In this document: positions 40,558 to 49,388 of the stretch, in pieces | How positions within the stretch are numbered: the stretch's first letter is position 1 | Layout: every line of letters starts with the position of its first letter | Assembly: GCF_004358025.1 (NCBI RefSeq) | Contig: NZ_SMTL01000002.1 | Span: forward strand, 434,001-498,000 | DNA: 64,000 nt | Origin: Rhizobium deserti | Lineage (GTDB): Bacteria > Pseudomonadota > Alphaproteobacteria > Rhizobiales > Rhizobiaceae | Direction of reading: 5' to 3' | Made by a program: the position numbers and the translations under genes | Notes under the pieces: generated by a model | Database searches by the model: none | Told to the model about the DNA's origin: nothing | Seen by the model: the letters and a program-made list of their open reading frames with translations, nothing else

Positions 40558-40791
40558 TTATTCCGCCGGTTCTTCGATGATGTCGAGGCGCTTTTCGATG
40601 CGCGTTACGCGCTGATCCAAACGTCCGAGAGTTTGATAAATGTTGGAAACGTCCACGTGAACGGCGTTCATCTGCGTCGTCAGCGAAGTCAGCCGGGCAT
40701 CGATGCCATCAAGTCTGTGCTCGATGTTGGACAGCCTGCCCTGCATCGGTTTCAAGACTTCATAGATCAGATCGTTGGTGACTTCCGCCAT
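40558..40791 (-). CDS. Small coiled-coil protein between nuoE and nuoF
   Basis: 77 residues, predicted almost entirely helical with heptad-like spacing (RLSNIEHRLDGIDARLTSL, then LGRLDQRVTRIEKRLDIIE), so likely a coiled-coil oligomer. ATG preceded by AGGA at a good distance. Tightly packed: 3 bases before nuoF. Not a standard complex I subunit; may help assembly of the NADH module. I do not recognise a named family. Confidence 0.75.
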   Translation of the reverse strand: MAEVTNDLIYEVLKPMQGRLSNIEHRLDGIDARLTSLTTQMNAVHVDVSNIYQTLGRLDQRVTRIEKRLDIIEEPAE

Positions 40792-40794
40792 CGG

Positions 40795-40866
40795 TTATTC
40801 CTGCCAGGCCGTCAGGGCAAGGCCAGCATAGACGGCTTTCCCCTCGACCGCGAGCATTGTCGCCAT
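40795..40866 (-). CDS. Possible 23-residue micro-ORF coupled to nuoE
   Basis: Frame starting MATMLAVEGKAVYAG whose ATG overlaps the nuoE stop as TAATG and has GAGGA eight bases upstream. Its end carries the ribosome-binding site for the coiled-coil gene. Either a real small peptide or a coupling device that moves ribosomes from nuoE to the next gene; length is too short to judge by composition. Confidence 0.35.
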   Translation of the reverse strand: MATMLAVEGKAVYAGLALTAWQE

Positions 40867-41804
40867 TACTTGTCCTCGCCTTCCGTCGGTCCCGCCTTCT
40901 TGCGGCTCCGCTTCGGCTTCAAATCGCCCGACACGGAACCCGGCTCCGGCGGCGCGCCTTCGACGGCGCTGCCGGGAGACTTCGGATCCGGATCCGTCTT
41001 GGCGGTGGCCGACAGCGGCATATCCTGAGCCGCCTTGACGCGCGCCTTGGCGCCTTCCTTGTCGGTGACCGGCGTCTTGATGGACGCATCCGCTTCGGGA
41101 GCGACATTCTTGGCGCGGCCGGCATCGGTGGGCGGCATGGGTGCCGCTTCTTCGGCGCCCCGCTGCGGCTCCAGATTGGTGCGCACCGGCTTGACCTCTT
41201 CGAGCAGCGTCAGCGGGCCGCCTTCGGGCGCCGAGAATGCGCGGTCGACCTGCGGGCCCGGCTTGATCTCGCTGCCCTTGCCGGCTTCGAAGGCATCGAT
41301 GATTTCCTCCAGCCGCTCCGGCGTCAGGTCCTCATAGGCGTCCTTGAAGACGATGACCATGGGCGCGTTGACGCAGGCGCCCTGACATTCCACCTCTTCC
41401 CAGGACAAGGTGCCTGATGCGTTGAGCTCGAGGGGGTCGTGGTGGATCTTGTGGCGACAGACCTCCATGAGATCTTCGGCGCCACGCAGCATGCAAGGGG
41501 TCGTGCCGCAGACCTGGATATGGGCGCGGGTGCCAACCGGCTTCAGCTGGAACTGTGTATAGAAGGTCGCCACTTCCAGAACCCGGATAAAGGGCATGTC
41601 CAGCTTGTTGGCGACGTATTCGATGGCGGAGCGGGTGACCCAGCCGTCCTGCTCCTGCGCACGCATCAGCAGCGGGATGACGGCCGACTGCTGCCGTCCT
41701 TCCGGGTATTTCCTGATCGTTGCCTCGGCCCAAACGGCGTTCTCCTCGTTGAAGGCGAACATTGCCGGCTGAAACTGGTCTTCGGCTAATCGACGAACGG
41801 ACAT
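40866..41804 (-). CDS. nuoE: NADH-quinone oxidoreductase subunit E with disordered tail
   Basis: 312 residues. The thioredoxin-like domain (1-175) binds the off-pathway [2Fe-2S] cluster N1a through Cys99, Cys104, Cys140 and Cys144. The remaining ~135 residues are rich in Pro, Ala, Glu and Lys, appear disordered and lack the helix-hairpin-helix domain common at this end in related bacteria; a gene with that domain lies between nuoF and nuoG. 16 bases after the small secreted-protein gene. Confidence 0.95.
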   Translation of the reverse strand: MSVRRLAEDQFQPAMFAFNEENAVWAEATIRKYPEGRQQSAVIPLLMRAQEQDGWVTRSAIEYVANKLDMPFIRVLEVATFYTQFQLKPVGTRAHIQVCGTTPCMLRGAEDLMEVCRHKIHHDPLELNASGTLSWEEVECQGACVNAPMVIVFKDAYEDLTPERLEEIIDAFEAGKGSEIKPGPQVDRAFSAPEGGPLTLLEEVKPVRTNLEPQRGAEEAAPMPPTDAGRAKNVAPEADASIKTPVTDKEGAKARVKAAQDMPLSATAKTDPDPKSPGSAVEGAPPEPGSVSGDLKPKRSRKKAGPTEGEDK

Positions 41805-41820
41805 TCTTTTCCAGGCCTTA

Positions 41821-42084
41821 TCAGTTTATGGCACCACACCGCGACCGCGTCAGCGACACGAATTCGCAGGCATAGGCAGACTTGTCTTTCTGCATGAACA
41901 CTATGAACTTTGTACCATTGGGCGTCGACGACTTGATCTCGTACCCGTTGGCCAAAAGCTCCTTCATTGATTTCGATCCGCCGCCGGCGGTCGTGTCGCC
42001 GACATCCGGCGTCTGCGTCGCCAACTGCGCAAAGGCAGCAGGCGCGGCAAACAGGCAGCCAGCGAGGACGACCGGACGAAGCAT
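41821..42084 (-). CDS. Small exported protein between nuoD and nuoE
   Basis: 87 residues with a clear signal peptide ([20 protein letters not shown], cleavage after AFA). The mature part of about 68 residues has two cysteines (in ACEFV and SRCGA) that could form a disulfide, consistent with a periplasmic location. Its ATG overlaps the nuoD stop (TGATG). Not a complex I subunit; function unknown. Its presence inside the operon is unexpected because complex I has no periplasmic subunits of this type in bacteria. Confidence 0.78.
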   Translation of the reverse strand: MLRPVVLAGCLFAAPAAFAQLATQTPDVGDTTAGGGSKSMKELLANGYEIKSSTPNGTKFIVFMQKDKSAYACEFVSLTRSRCGAIN

Positions 42085-43274
42085 CAGCGATCCACCTCGC
42101 CGAAGACGATATCGAGCGATCCCAGAATGGCCGAAACGTCCGCCAGCTGGTGGCCACGGGTCATGAAGTCCATGGCCTGCAGATGGGCATAACCGGGCGC
42201 ACGCACCTTGCAGCGATATGGCTTGTTGGTGCCGTCAGCGACGATATAGACGCCGAATTCGCCCTTCGGCGCTTCGACGGTGGCGTAAACCTCGCCGGCC
42301 GGCACGTGGTAGCCTTCGGTGTAAAGCTTGAAGTGGTGAATTAGCGCTTCCATGGAGCGCTTCATCTCGCCGCGCTTCGGCGGCACGACCTTGCCGTCGG
42401 CCGACGAGAAGGGACCGACCTTGGCATCGCCCAGCAGACGGTTGACGCATTGCTTCATGATCTTCACCGACTCATGCATCTCGATCATGCGGATGACGTA
42501 GCGGTCGTAGCAGTCGCCATTCTTGCCGACGGGAATGTCGAATTCCATGTCTGCATAGCATTCATAGGGCTGGGACTTGCGCAAATCCCAGGCCGCGCCG
42601 GAACCGCGCACCATGACGCCCGAAAAGCCCCAGGCCCAGGCATCTTCGAGGCTGATCACGCCGATATCGACATTGCGCTGCTTGAAGATGCGGTTGTCGC
42701 TGATCAGGCCGGCAATATCATCGATACGGCTCGGGAATTCGTCGCACCAGCGGCCGATATCCTCGACCAGTTCATGCGGGAGATCCTGGTGCACCCCGCC
42801 TGGACGGAAATAGGCGGCATGCATGCGCGAGCCCGACGCGCGCTCGTAAAACACCATGAGCTTTTCCCGCTCTTCGAAACCCCAAAGCGGCGGGGTCAGC
42901 GCGCCGACGTCCATGGCCTGGGTGGTGACGTTGAGAAGATGCGACAGGATACGGCTGATTTCGGCGTAAAGGACGCGGATGAGCTGGCCGCGGATCGGGA
43001 TCTCGAGGCCGAGCATCTTTTCGACCGCCAGACAGTAGGCATGCTCCTGGCTCATCGGCGCCACGTAATCGAGCCGATCAAAATAGGGCAGCGCCTGCAG
43101 ATAGGTCTTGGCTTCGATCAGCTTTTCCGTGCCGCGGTGCAGCAGGCCGATATGCGGATCGACCCGCTCGACGATTTCGCCGTCCAGCTCCAGCACAAGC
43201 CGCAACACGCCGTGCGCCGCCGGGTGCTGTGGACCGAAGTTGATGTTGAAGTTGCGGACGTTGTGTTCAGTCAT
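42084..43274 (-). CDS. nuoD: NADH-quinone oxidoreductase subunit D
   Basis: 396-residue 49-kDa-type subunit related to the NiFe-hydrogenase large subunit; forms the quinone site with NuoB. Typical segments: [21 protein letters not shown] near residue 14 (quoted in part: [13 protein letters not shown]), [18 protein letters not shown] near residue 64, and the C-terminal [12 protein letters not shown]. Separate from nuoC, not fused. Confidence 0.97.
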   Translation of the reverse strand: MTEHNVRNFNINFGPQHPAAHGVLRLVLELDGEIVERVDPHIGLLHRGTEKLIEAKTYLQALPYFDRLDYVAPMSQEHAYCLAVEKMLGLEIPIRGQLIRVLYAEISRILSHLLNVTTQAMDVGALTPPLWGFEEREKLMVFYERASGSRMHAAYFRPGGVHQDLPHELVEDIGRWCDEFPSRIDDIAGLISDNRIFKQRNVDIGVISLEDAWAWGFSGVMVRGSGAAWDLRKSQPYECYADMEFDIPVGKNGDCYDRYVIRMIEMHESVKIMKQCVNRLLGDAKVGPFSSADGKVVPPKRGEMKRSMEALIHHFKLYTEGYHVPAGEVYATVEAPKGEFGVYIVADGTNKPYRCKVRAPGYAHLQAMDFMTRGHQLADVSAILGSLDIVFGEVDR

Positions 43275-43351
43275 TCTACTTGCTCCATGCCGGGCGGACA
43301 GGCCGCACCGAGCGGAAAAGAACTGCCTTCAGGCGGCGATCACGCGCCGCC

Positions 43352-43954
43352 TCAGGTTTTCGCCTTTTCATCCCCGGGAAGGACATAATCGGTGCCTTCC
43401 CAAGGCGACAGGAAATCAAAGCTGCGGAATTCCTGGCGCAGTTCCACGGGCTCGTAGACCACGCGCTTGGCACTGTCGTCATAGCGCACTTCCACATAAC
43501 CGGTCGTCGGGAAATCCTTGCGCAGCGGATGTCCCTCGAAACCGTAATCGGTGAGGATGCGGCGCAGGTCCGGATGGCCGGTGAAGATGATGCCGTACAT
43601 GTCCCAGGCTTCGCGCTCAAACCAATCGGCGCCGGGATAAACGTCGCAGGCCGACGGCACGGCTTCGTCTTCTCCGACCGCCACCTTGATGCGGATGCGC
43701 AGATTATGACGCGGCGACAGGAGGTGGTAGACGACGTCGAAGCGCTTTTCGCGGGCGGGATAGTCGACGCCGCAGATATCGATGAAGCTGATGAAGGCGC
43801 AGCGCGGGTCGTCCCGCAGAAAGGTCAAAAGCGGAACGATTGCCTCCGGCTCGGCCACCAGGTTCAGGTCGCCATAGGCGATCTCCGCGCCCGCTACAAG
43901 AGCAGGGCGCGCTTCGCGAATATAGGTCGAAAGCTCGTTCAGCGCTTCTATCAT
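43352..43954 (-). CDS. nuoC: NADH-quinone oxidoreductase subunit C
   Basis: 200-residue 30-kDa-type subunit of the peripheral arm. Family signature: [20 protein letters not shown] and [13 protein letters not shown] in the C-terminal half. 77 bases separate it from nuoD and 18 from nuoB. Confidence 0.96.
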   Translation of the reverse strand: MIEALNELSTYIREARPALVAGAEIAYGDLNLVAEPEAIVPLLTFLRDDPRCAFISFIDICGVDYPAREKRFDVVYHLLSPRHNLRIRIKVAVGEDEAVPSACDVYPGADWFEREAWDMYGIIFTGHPDLRRILTDYGFEGHPLRKDFPTTGYVEVRYDDSAKRVVYEPVELRQEFRSFDFLSPWEGTDYVLPGDEKAKT

Positions 43955-43972
43955 GATCTTGTCCTCAAGCCC

Positions 43973-44554
43973 TTAGCGCTCGATCGTACCGGTCCGCCGG
44001 ATCTTCTTCTGCAGCAGAAGCACGCCGTAAAGCAGCGCTTCCGCCGTGGGGGGACAGCCCGGTACGTAGATATCGACCGGCACGACGCGGTCACAGCCGC
44101 GCACAACCGAATAGGAATAATGGTAGTAGCCGCCGCCATTGGCACAGGAGCCCATGGAGATGACATAGCGGGGTTCCGGCATCTGGTCGTAGACCTTGCG
44201 AAGCGCAGGCGCCATCTTGTTGGTCAGCGTGCCGGCCACGATCATCACGTCGGACTGGCGTGGCGAGGCGCGCGGCGCAAAACCGAAGCGCTCGACGTCG
44301 TAGCGCGGCATGGACAGCTGCATCATCTCGACGGCGCAGCAGGCGAGACCAAAGGTCATCCACATCAACGAGCCGGTCCGGGCCCAGTTGATCAGCTCAT
44401 CAGTCGAGGTGACCAGAAAACCCTTGTCGGCAAGCTCGTTGTTGATCTCGCTGACGAAGCGGTCGTCGCTGCCGACCGGCTTGCCGGTACTCGGATCGAC
44501 GAGGCCTTTGGGTTGCGGCGCAATGAGGGTGCCGCCGTTATCGACTACTCCCAT
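43973..44554 (-). CDS. nuoB: NADH-quinone oxidoreductase subunit B
   Basis: 193-residue PSST-type subunit carrying cluster N2, the last electron carrier before quinone. Ligands are Cys72 and Cys73 ([10 protein letters not shown]), Cys137 (MGSCANGG) and Cys167 (VPGCPP). I chose ATG 44554, which has AGGGAG upstream; ATG 44575 is a longer alternative inside nuoA. Overlaps nuoA by 10 bases. Confidence 0.95.
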   Translation of the reverse strand: MGVVDNGGTLIAPQPKGLVDPSTGKPVGSDDRFVSEINNELADKGFLVTSTDELINWARTGSLMWMTFGLACCAVEMMQLSMPRYDVERFGFAPRASPRQSDVMIVAGTLTNKMAPALRKVYDQMPEPRYVISMGSCANGGGYYHYSYSVVRGCDRVVPVDIYVPGCPPTAEALLYGVLLLQKKIRRTGTIER

Positions 44555-44910
44555 TCCAATGCTCCCTTCTTCCATTCATAAATAAAGCCGATCGTCAGAA
44601 CGGCGAGAAAAACCATCATCGACCAGAAGCCGAACCAGCCCATTTCGCCGAAGGACACGGCCCAGGGGAAAAGGAAAGCTACTTCCAGATCGAAGATGAT
44701 GAAAAGAATTGACACGAGGTAGAAGCGAATATCGAACTTCATGCGCGCGTCATCGAAGGCGTTGAAGCCGCATTCGTAGGCCGACAGCTTTTCCGAATCG
44801 GGCGCCTTATAGGCTACGGCGAAAGGCGCAATCAACAGAGCGAGGCCAATCACCAGAGAGATGCCAATAAAGATCGCGATCGGGACATAGGAAGTGAGAA
44901 GTTCACTCAT
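44545..44910 (-). CDS. nuoA: NADH-quinone oxidoreductase subunit A
   Basis: 121 residues with three helices. The conserved loop [15 protein letters not shown] near residue 45 contains the redox-sensitive cysteine, followed by [17 protein letters not shown]. Start ATG 44910 follows AGGGA by 10 bases; an upstream in-frame ATG would add 13 residues without RBS. First gene of the nuo operon. Confidence 0.95.
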   Translation of the reverse strand: MSELLTSYVPIAIFIGISLVIGLALLIAPFAVAYKAPDSEKLSAYECGFNAFDDARMKFDIRFYLVSILFIIFDLEVAFLFPWAVSFGEMGWFGFWSMMVFLAVLTIGFIYEWKKGALEWE

Positions 44911-45021
44911 AATATTCGATCCCTGCTTGCCATGAGCGCCGGGCGGCACTCGGAATCAATGCGCGGCAAGCGAACGTGCATTGCAACAAGCCGTGACTAG
45001 CGCAGCCGAAGCCCCCACGCA

Positions 45022-45068
45022 AGCATTTTGAACGGCGATTCCCGTGTCAATTTGGAACAGTTCCAAAT
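45022..45068 (-). promoter_or_regulatory. Probable nuo promoter with abutting palindromic operator
   Basis: On the minus strand, TTGACA (45045-45050) is followed after 17 bases by AATGCT, a plausible -35/-10 pair about 110 bases upstream of nuoA. Directly upstream of the -35 is the 19-base perfect palindrome ATTTGGAAC-A-GTTCCAAAT (45050-45068). Its place fits binding by a dimeric regulator; which one is unknown. Confidence 0.55.
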
Positions 45069-45330
45069 ATAGCGGGGTTCGATGAACCACATCTCCGGCA
45101 TCCGTGGTGCGGGCAGTCCGGCCAAGAAGAGCCCTCCCCTTCCGAACACTGCAGATAAGAAAAGCCGATGATGAAATGTGGGGTTCGCCTGCGAGGAGAT
45201 TTGACGCGTCAGCCAGCCTACAGGTTAAATAGGAAAAGCCATTACCCCGCACAATGCAGGCACTGGATTTATTTTAGATAAATCTGATAAATTCGAAGAG
45301 ACCGGAGCCGCCTTTCGCGGATGGCGGCAA

Positions 45331-45407
45331 TGGCGCGAGTGACGGGGCTCGAACCCGCGACCTCCGGCGTGACAGGCCGGCACTCTAACCGACTGAGCTA
45401 CACCCGC
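45331..45407 (-). tRNA. tRNA-Asp (GTC), copy 1
   Basis: 77 bases including encoded CCA. Acceptor stem GCGGGTG/CACTCGC (one G-U pair), D arm with AGCTCAGTCGGTTAGAG, anticodon loop CTGTCAC with GTC, and T loop GGTTCGAGCC. Differs from the neighbouring copy by one D-loop base. Confidence 0.96.
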
Positions 45408-45477
45408 GCATAATGCCGATGAAGGCATTCCCCATCTTCCGGCGCGAGCCTTCGAAGACAAAGATGTTTTGAGAGAA

Positions 45478-45554
45478 TGGCGCGAGTGACGGGGCTCGAA
45501 CCCGCGACCTCCGGCGTGACAGGCCGGCACTCTAACCAACTGAGCTACACCCGC
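45478..45554 (-). tRNA. tRNA-Asp (GTC), copy 2
   Basis: 77 bases including CCA, identical to copy 1 except for T instead of C in the D loop (AGTTGGTTAGAG). The two lie 70 bases apart in tandem and are probably transcribed together. Confidence 0.96.
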
Positions 45555-45817
45555 GCATCTCTCAAAAGGTCCGAAGACCTTTCCCGGATGGCCTTGGCTG
45601 TCCGGTTGAGCGGCTAACTAAGAGGTTCGCGAACGGGTGTCAAGCAGGTTTCAAGACAAAAGGATGACGAGGCACTGCTTTGCACCTGCCCTGCCCGTTT
45701 CACCCATAGGACGGACAAAAAATTCGAAAAAACATCTTGAAAGCTCTTGCGGTTTTTCCGCGATCCGCATAGATCACGGCCACCGACGCGGCGGACGTTT
45801 TGCTCCGCACTTGCGAC

Positions 45818-45893
45818 GGGCGATTAGCTCAGTTGGTAGAGCGCCTCGTTTACACCGAGGATGTCGGGAGTTCGAGTCTCTCATCGCCCACCA
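45818..45893 (+). tRNA. tRNA-Val (TAC)
   Basis: 76 bases including CCA. Acceptor stem GGGCGAT/ATCGCCC, D arm TAGCTCAGTTGGTAGAGC, anticodon loop TTTACAC with TAC, T loop AGTTCGAGTCT. Divergent from the tRNA-Asp pair. Confidence 0.96.
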
Positions 45894-46590
45894 AATTCTC
45901 CACTCCCTCACCTACCCCCCTTGCTATGCTAGGGACTTCCCAGCGTACCCGCGCCTTCCTCGAGGTTTGGTACGGATTGGAGACCATATCAGCCCAAGGC
46001 AAGCTGATTGATTTTCCCGCCTTGGTGAGAGCCATCCACAGAGCCGGTGCGGGCGTTGATCCGTACCATTAGCGCGTCGGGAAGCTGACCTCATTCGCTG
46101 AGGCCGTCTGTGCTTCGAATTCATCAAGCGCCAGCTTGTGCACGAGAGCGAACAGGGACTGCGTTATGTTTGCGCCTGCAGGACATCGGGTTCAGTGGTT
46201 CCGGCCTAAAATGCTTGGTGCTGTGCAATAGGCAACAGCTTTGCACGCCGTATCCACCTGCCAACGGCGTACGCAGGCCCATCAAATCGAGTTCATCGGC
46301 ATTCGTTGACAGAACTCGAACAGCTATTGCTGCCGCCGGCCTGTTTGGCAGGCCGGAGCACAGCAGCCCTCAGTCATCACCGCCTATGAGATCGGTTGGG
46401 AACGATGGCGCCAGTCAATAGGATATCTTCGCAAGTCATTTTGCGTCAGGGTGCTGGAGGAAGGACTGGCCGAGGCATGGTGCGCATGGGATAACCAAGA
46501 ACGCATGCATTGCCTGTTGCAGATGAAACCGAAGTCGCCGATCCTAGTTGTGTTTCTATTGTAAGCCATCAGCCAACACGGAAAACCGTC
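45894..46590. other. Gene-poor stretch after tRNA-Val
   Basis: About 700 bases with only short frames lacking recognisable domains or good start sites. A perfect 8-bp hairpin CCGGCCTG/CAGGCCGG lies at 46336-46356 without a T run. No integrase and no repeat of the tRNA 3' end are visible, so an integrated element is not demonstrated; decayed genes are possible. Confidence 0.45.
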
Positions 46591-46887
46591 ATGCCGCATT
46601 TCTACCTTCACGTCAGATCGACAGACGGATTAGCCACAGATCCGGAAGGGGCCGATTTCAGGGACTTGGAAGCCGTCCGCAAGGAGGCCCGCAAAGGAAT
46701 GAGATCTCTTGTTGCCGATGCTTTGTTCTCGGGAAAGGAGCTGCTTGTGCGAAGCGTTGAGATAACCGACGATCAAGGCAACGCGCTCGGACAGGTGACA
46801 CTCGCTGCAGCTATATCGGGCGTAATCCCGGTAGACGACGCCTTTGTCCACGAAGTCAGGGAAGCTCAAGCTCAAGGCGCCTACTGA
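46591..46887 (+). CDS. DUF6894-type small protein
   Basis: 98 residues from ATG 46591: MPHFYLHVRSTDGLATDPEG, then LEAVRKEARKGMRSLVAD and VEITDDQGNALGQV. This pattern (short aromatic start, D-x-EG, helix with EAR, D-xxG strand) is the DUF6894 family common in rhizobia. An upstream in-frame ATG at 46510 would add 27 atypical residues. Function unknown. Its 3' end overlaps the convergent regulator gene by 7 bases. Confidence 0.8.
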   Translation: MPHFYLHVRSTDGLATDPEGADFRDLEAVRKEARKGMRSLVADALFSGKELLVRSVEITDDQGNALGQVTLAAAISGVIPVDDAFVHEVREAQAQGAY

Positions 46888-47624
46888 TGCTCCTGACGCT
46901 GCGTGATTAGCGGAGAGTGCAGGCTTGGCCAAGTGTCAGTGAGTATCCGGCGGTATTCACGTTCCGACATACCATAAGCTTCACCTGCAGCTTCTTCTAA
47001 CCGGCGGCGGTTTCTTATCGTGATGCGGCCTCGAGTGGCCGTGATCAACTGCTGACCTTCAAGAACATGCAAACTGTCCGTGACACTGGGCCTCCTTACT
47101 CCGAGCATGAGCGCCAGAAACTCATGAGTAAGAGGAAGCTCTACCCCAAGCCGATCGTCGCACATCAACAGCCATCGAGCCAGCCTCTGCTCGATATGGT
47201 AGCGCCCGTTCATCAGCGCAGTTGCAGCGACTTGAACCATGAAGACGTGCGCGTAGCGTAGAAGCAGTGACGTGAGCGAAGGACTTGTCGCCATTGCTCG
47301 GCGCAGATCATCAGGGCGGATGCGCAAGGCTTGTCCGGCTGCCTGCATGAAGCTCTTGTGGGGCGTAGACGTCAGTCCAAGAACGACAGGAACGCCCGCG
47401 AATCCTTCAAAACCGATGCAACCAACCTCAACACCATTTCCATCTGGATTGACGACGATTTCTGAAGAAAGTCCGCCTTCGAAGAAATAAACGTATTCGA
47501 TCGGCTCCAGTGGCTCGAAAAGAACTTGATCCCGTTTAAGCTCGGTCCTTTCAAGATAGGGAGATATAATCTCGCAGTCCTGAGCTGACAGGAGGCCCAG
47601 GATCTTGTTTTTTGTGGCGATCAC
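46881..47624 (-). CDS. Crp/Fnr-family transcriptional regulator
   Basis: 247 residues. N-terminal cyclic-nucleotide-binding-like beta barrel (about 15-130, IEYVYFFEGGLSSEIVV), a dimer helix, and a C-terminal winged helix with recognition segment ALMLGVRRPSVTDSLHVL near residue 180. No cysteines suited to an Fe-S cluster are apparent. I chose GTG 47624 because GGAGGAGG stands 5 bases upstream; an in-frame ATG at 47711 would add 29 residues. Ligand and targets unknown. Confidence 0.85.
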   Translation of the reverse strand: MIATKNKILGLLSAQDCEIISPYLERTELKRDQVLFEPLEPIEYVYFFEGGLSSEIVVNPDGNGVEVGCIGFEGFAGVPVVLGLTSTPHKSFMQAAGQALRIRPDDLRRAMATSPSLTSLLLRYAHVFMVQVAATALMNGRYHIEQRLARWLLMCDDRLGVELPLTHEFLALMLGVRRPSVTDSLHVLEGQQLITATRGRITIRNRRRLEEAAGEAYGMSEREYRRILTDTWPSLHSPLITQRQEHQ

Positions 47625-47794
47625 ATAACCCTCCTCCGGGAAAAGGCGCACCAGTGGCAGCCTCGGATCATCAATAGAGCGCATTGAACAGGCCGCAAGT
47701 CTATTCGCCATTCGCGATGAATCTTTAACATTGTCTTAAGGCTCCATTTCCATTGTGATAACCTTACGGAAAGAGGCGAGACCGGCTTGGGATC

Positions 47795-48583
47795 ATGCGC
47801 AGACTGACTGGCTGGCTTTGGCGAAACGCGCCTCCGCCCGAACCGGCGCCTCTGCGCCGCCGCATCGACCTTGGCGAAAAAGCGCCGGGCTTCCCGATCT
47901 ATGCGATCGGCGACGTGCATGGCTGTCTCGACCACCTGCTGCGCGCGGAAGAACGGATTGCCGCCGATATCCGGGCAACCGGCCGCCGCGGTCCCGTCAT
48001 CTTCCTCGGCGATTATGTCGATCGGGGTCCTGCATCGGCGCAGGTGATCGATCATCTCATCGCACCGAGCCCGTATGGCCTGAAGCGGGTCTGCCTTTGC
48101 GGCAATCACGACGACATTTTCAGCGCCTTCATTCCGGATCCCGACCGGCATCTGGAATGGCTGGCACTGGGCGGCGAGCAGACGCTGATGTCCTACGGCA
48201 TCGACATCCACCATGTCGGCATCCGCCCGAAGGGCCGCAACGGCAAGCTGAAGGAGATGCTCGCCCACGCCGTCCCCCAAGCGCACCGCGACTTCCTGCT
48301 CAACCTGCCGGTGTCCTTGAAGATCGGGTCGCTGCTCTTCGTTCACGCCGGCATCCGCCCGGGCGTCGCCCTCAACCGCCAAGACAACGAGGACATGATC
48401 TGGATCCGCGAGCCGTTCCTGACGGAAGGACCACGGCTGCCGTCTCTTCTGGTGATCCACGGGCACACGCCGAGCACCGATGCGAGCTTCGGTGCACAGC
48501 GGATCGGCATCGATACCGGCGCCTTCTATTCGGGCAAGCTCACAGTTCTGAAGATCGAGGACGGATTGGCGTCGGTTCTTTAG
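47795..48583 (+). CDS. Serine/threonine protein phosphatase (PPP family)
   Basis: 262 residues with all PPP metal-site motifs: GDVHG near residue 40, GDYVDRG near residue 72, GNHDD near residue 106, then HAG near residue 188 and HGHTP near residue 226. Such bacterial enzymes dephosphorylate Ser/Thr proteins or nucleotides (ApaH-like); substrate unknown. It is divergent from the Crp-type gene and convergent with rkpH (stop codons 1 base apart). Confidence 0.9.
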   Translation: MRRLTGWLWRNAPPPEPAPLRRRIDLGEKAPGFPIYAIGDVHGCLDHLLRAEERIAADIRATGRRGPVIFLGDYVDRGPASAQVIDHLIAPSPYGLKRVCLCGNHDDIFSAFIPDPDRHLEWLALGGEQTLMSYGIDIHHVGIRPKGRNGKLKEMLAHAVPQAHRDFLLNLPVSLKIGSLLFVHAGIRPGVALNRQDNEDMIWIREPFLTEGPRLPSLLVIHGHTPSTDASFGAQRIGIDTGAFYSGKLTVLKIEDGLASVL

Positions 48584-48584
48584 A

Positions 48585-49373
48585 TCACCTGCCCTGCCTT
48601 GAGGCGTGCCACCGGAACAGACATGGCTTGATCAGCGGACCGAGCCAGCCGAGAGCGGTGATGGACAGGCCGAAATAAACCTTTTGCTTGCGCCGCTCGA
48701 TCCCTTTGACGATGTTTTTGGCCACAGCCTGTGCCGACCAGGGCGGGGCCGCGCCCATCAGCTTGCGGGCCTGCGGGGAACGCTGCGGCAGTTCCTTTTC
48801 GAACTGCGGCGTCAGCGTATCGGGCGGAAAGCAGATCGATACGAAGACGCCGTGGTGACGGGCTTCCGCCTGCAGCGCCTCGGCAAAGCCGACAAGCGCG
48901 GATTTCGAAGCGCAATAGGCGGTGTAGCCGTGGATGCCGACCAGGGCTGCACCGGACGAGACGATCATGATCCGGCCGGATCGACGCCGGCACATGGAAG
49001 GATAAACGGCGCGAACCGTGTTGACCGTGCCGGACAGGTTGGTCTGGATCTGGGCCGCAAAGGCTTGCGACGACTGCTGGTCAAAAAGGCCCGGATCCAC
49101 CATGCCGGCAGAGGCCACGAGAATGTCACAGGGGCCTAGTTCCGCCTCGCAGGCGGCAATGGCGGCGGTGATCTCGGCTTCAGCCGCTATATCGGCCGTG
49201 GCGGTGCGGATGCAGCTGCCGGAGCCCGCAACAACTGCCGCAAGATCCTTGCGTGCCTGTTCAAGGCGGAGAGTATCCCGGGCGATGAGCGACAGATGGG
49301 CGCCACGGCCCGCATAAATCCTTGCCACTTCCAGCCCGATGCCGCTCGATCCTCCCGTGACGATCACATGCAT
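48585..49373 (-). CDS. rkpH: Short-chain dehydrogenase of the rkp cluster
   Basis: 262-residue SDR: NAD(P) motif TGGSSGIG at residues 6-13, catalytic Ser in IVSSGAALVG and Tyr/Lys in YTAYCASKSA. The C-terminal extension with a hydrophobic segment (LSITALGWLGPLIKPCLF) suggests membrane association, as in 3-ketosphinganine reductases. Third in rkpA-rkpG-rkpH order, matching Sinorhizobium; name assigned by this context. Likely reduces the 3-keto group of the product made by RkpG. Confidence 0.85.
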   Translation of the reverse strand: MHVIVTGGSSGIGLEVARIYAGRGAHLSLIARDTLRLEQARKDLAAVVAGSGSCIRTATADIAAEAEITAAIAACEAELGPCDILVASAGMVDPGLFDQQSSQAFAAQIQTNLSGTVNTVRAVYPSMCRRRSGRIMIVSSGAALVGIHGYTAYCASKSALVGFAEALQAEARHHGVFVSICFPPDTLTPQFEKELPQRSPQARKLMGAAPPWSAQAVAKNIVKGIERRKQKVYFGLSITALGWLGPLIKPCLFRWHASRQGR

Positions 49374-49388
49374 GGCAAGGCCTCGTGA

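Noticed and set aside
45800..46072. 90-residue frame reading through tRNA-Val
   Set aside because: Its first third is the tRNA gene itself; the remainder lacks a start and any recognisable domain.
45818..46590. Integrated element with attachment site at tRNA-Val
   Set aside because: No integrase gene and no repeat of the tRNA 3' end found within the window; kept only as a weak possibility.
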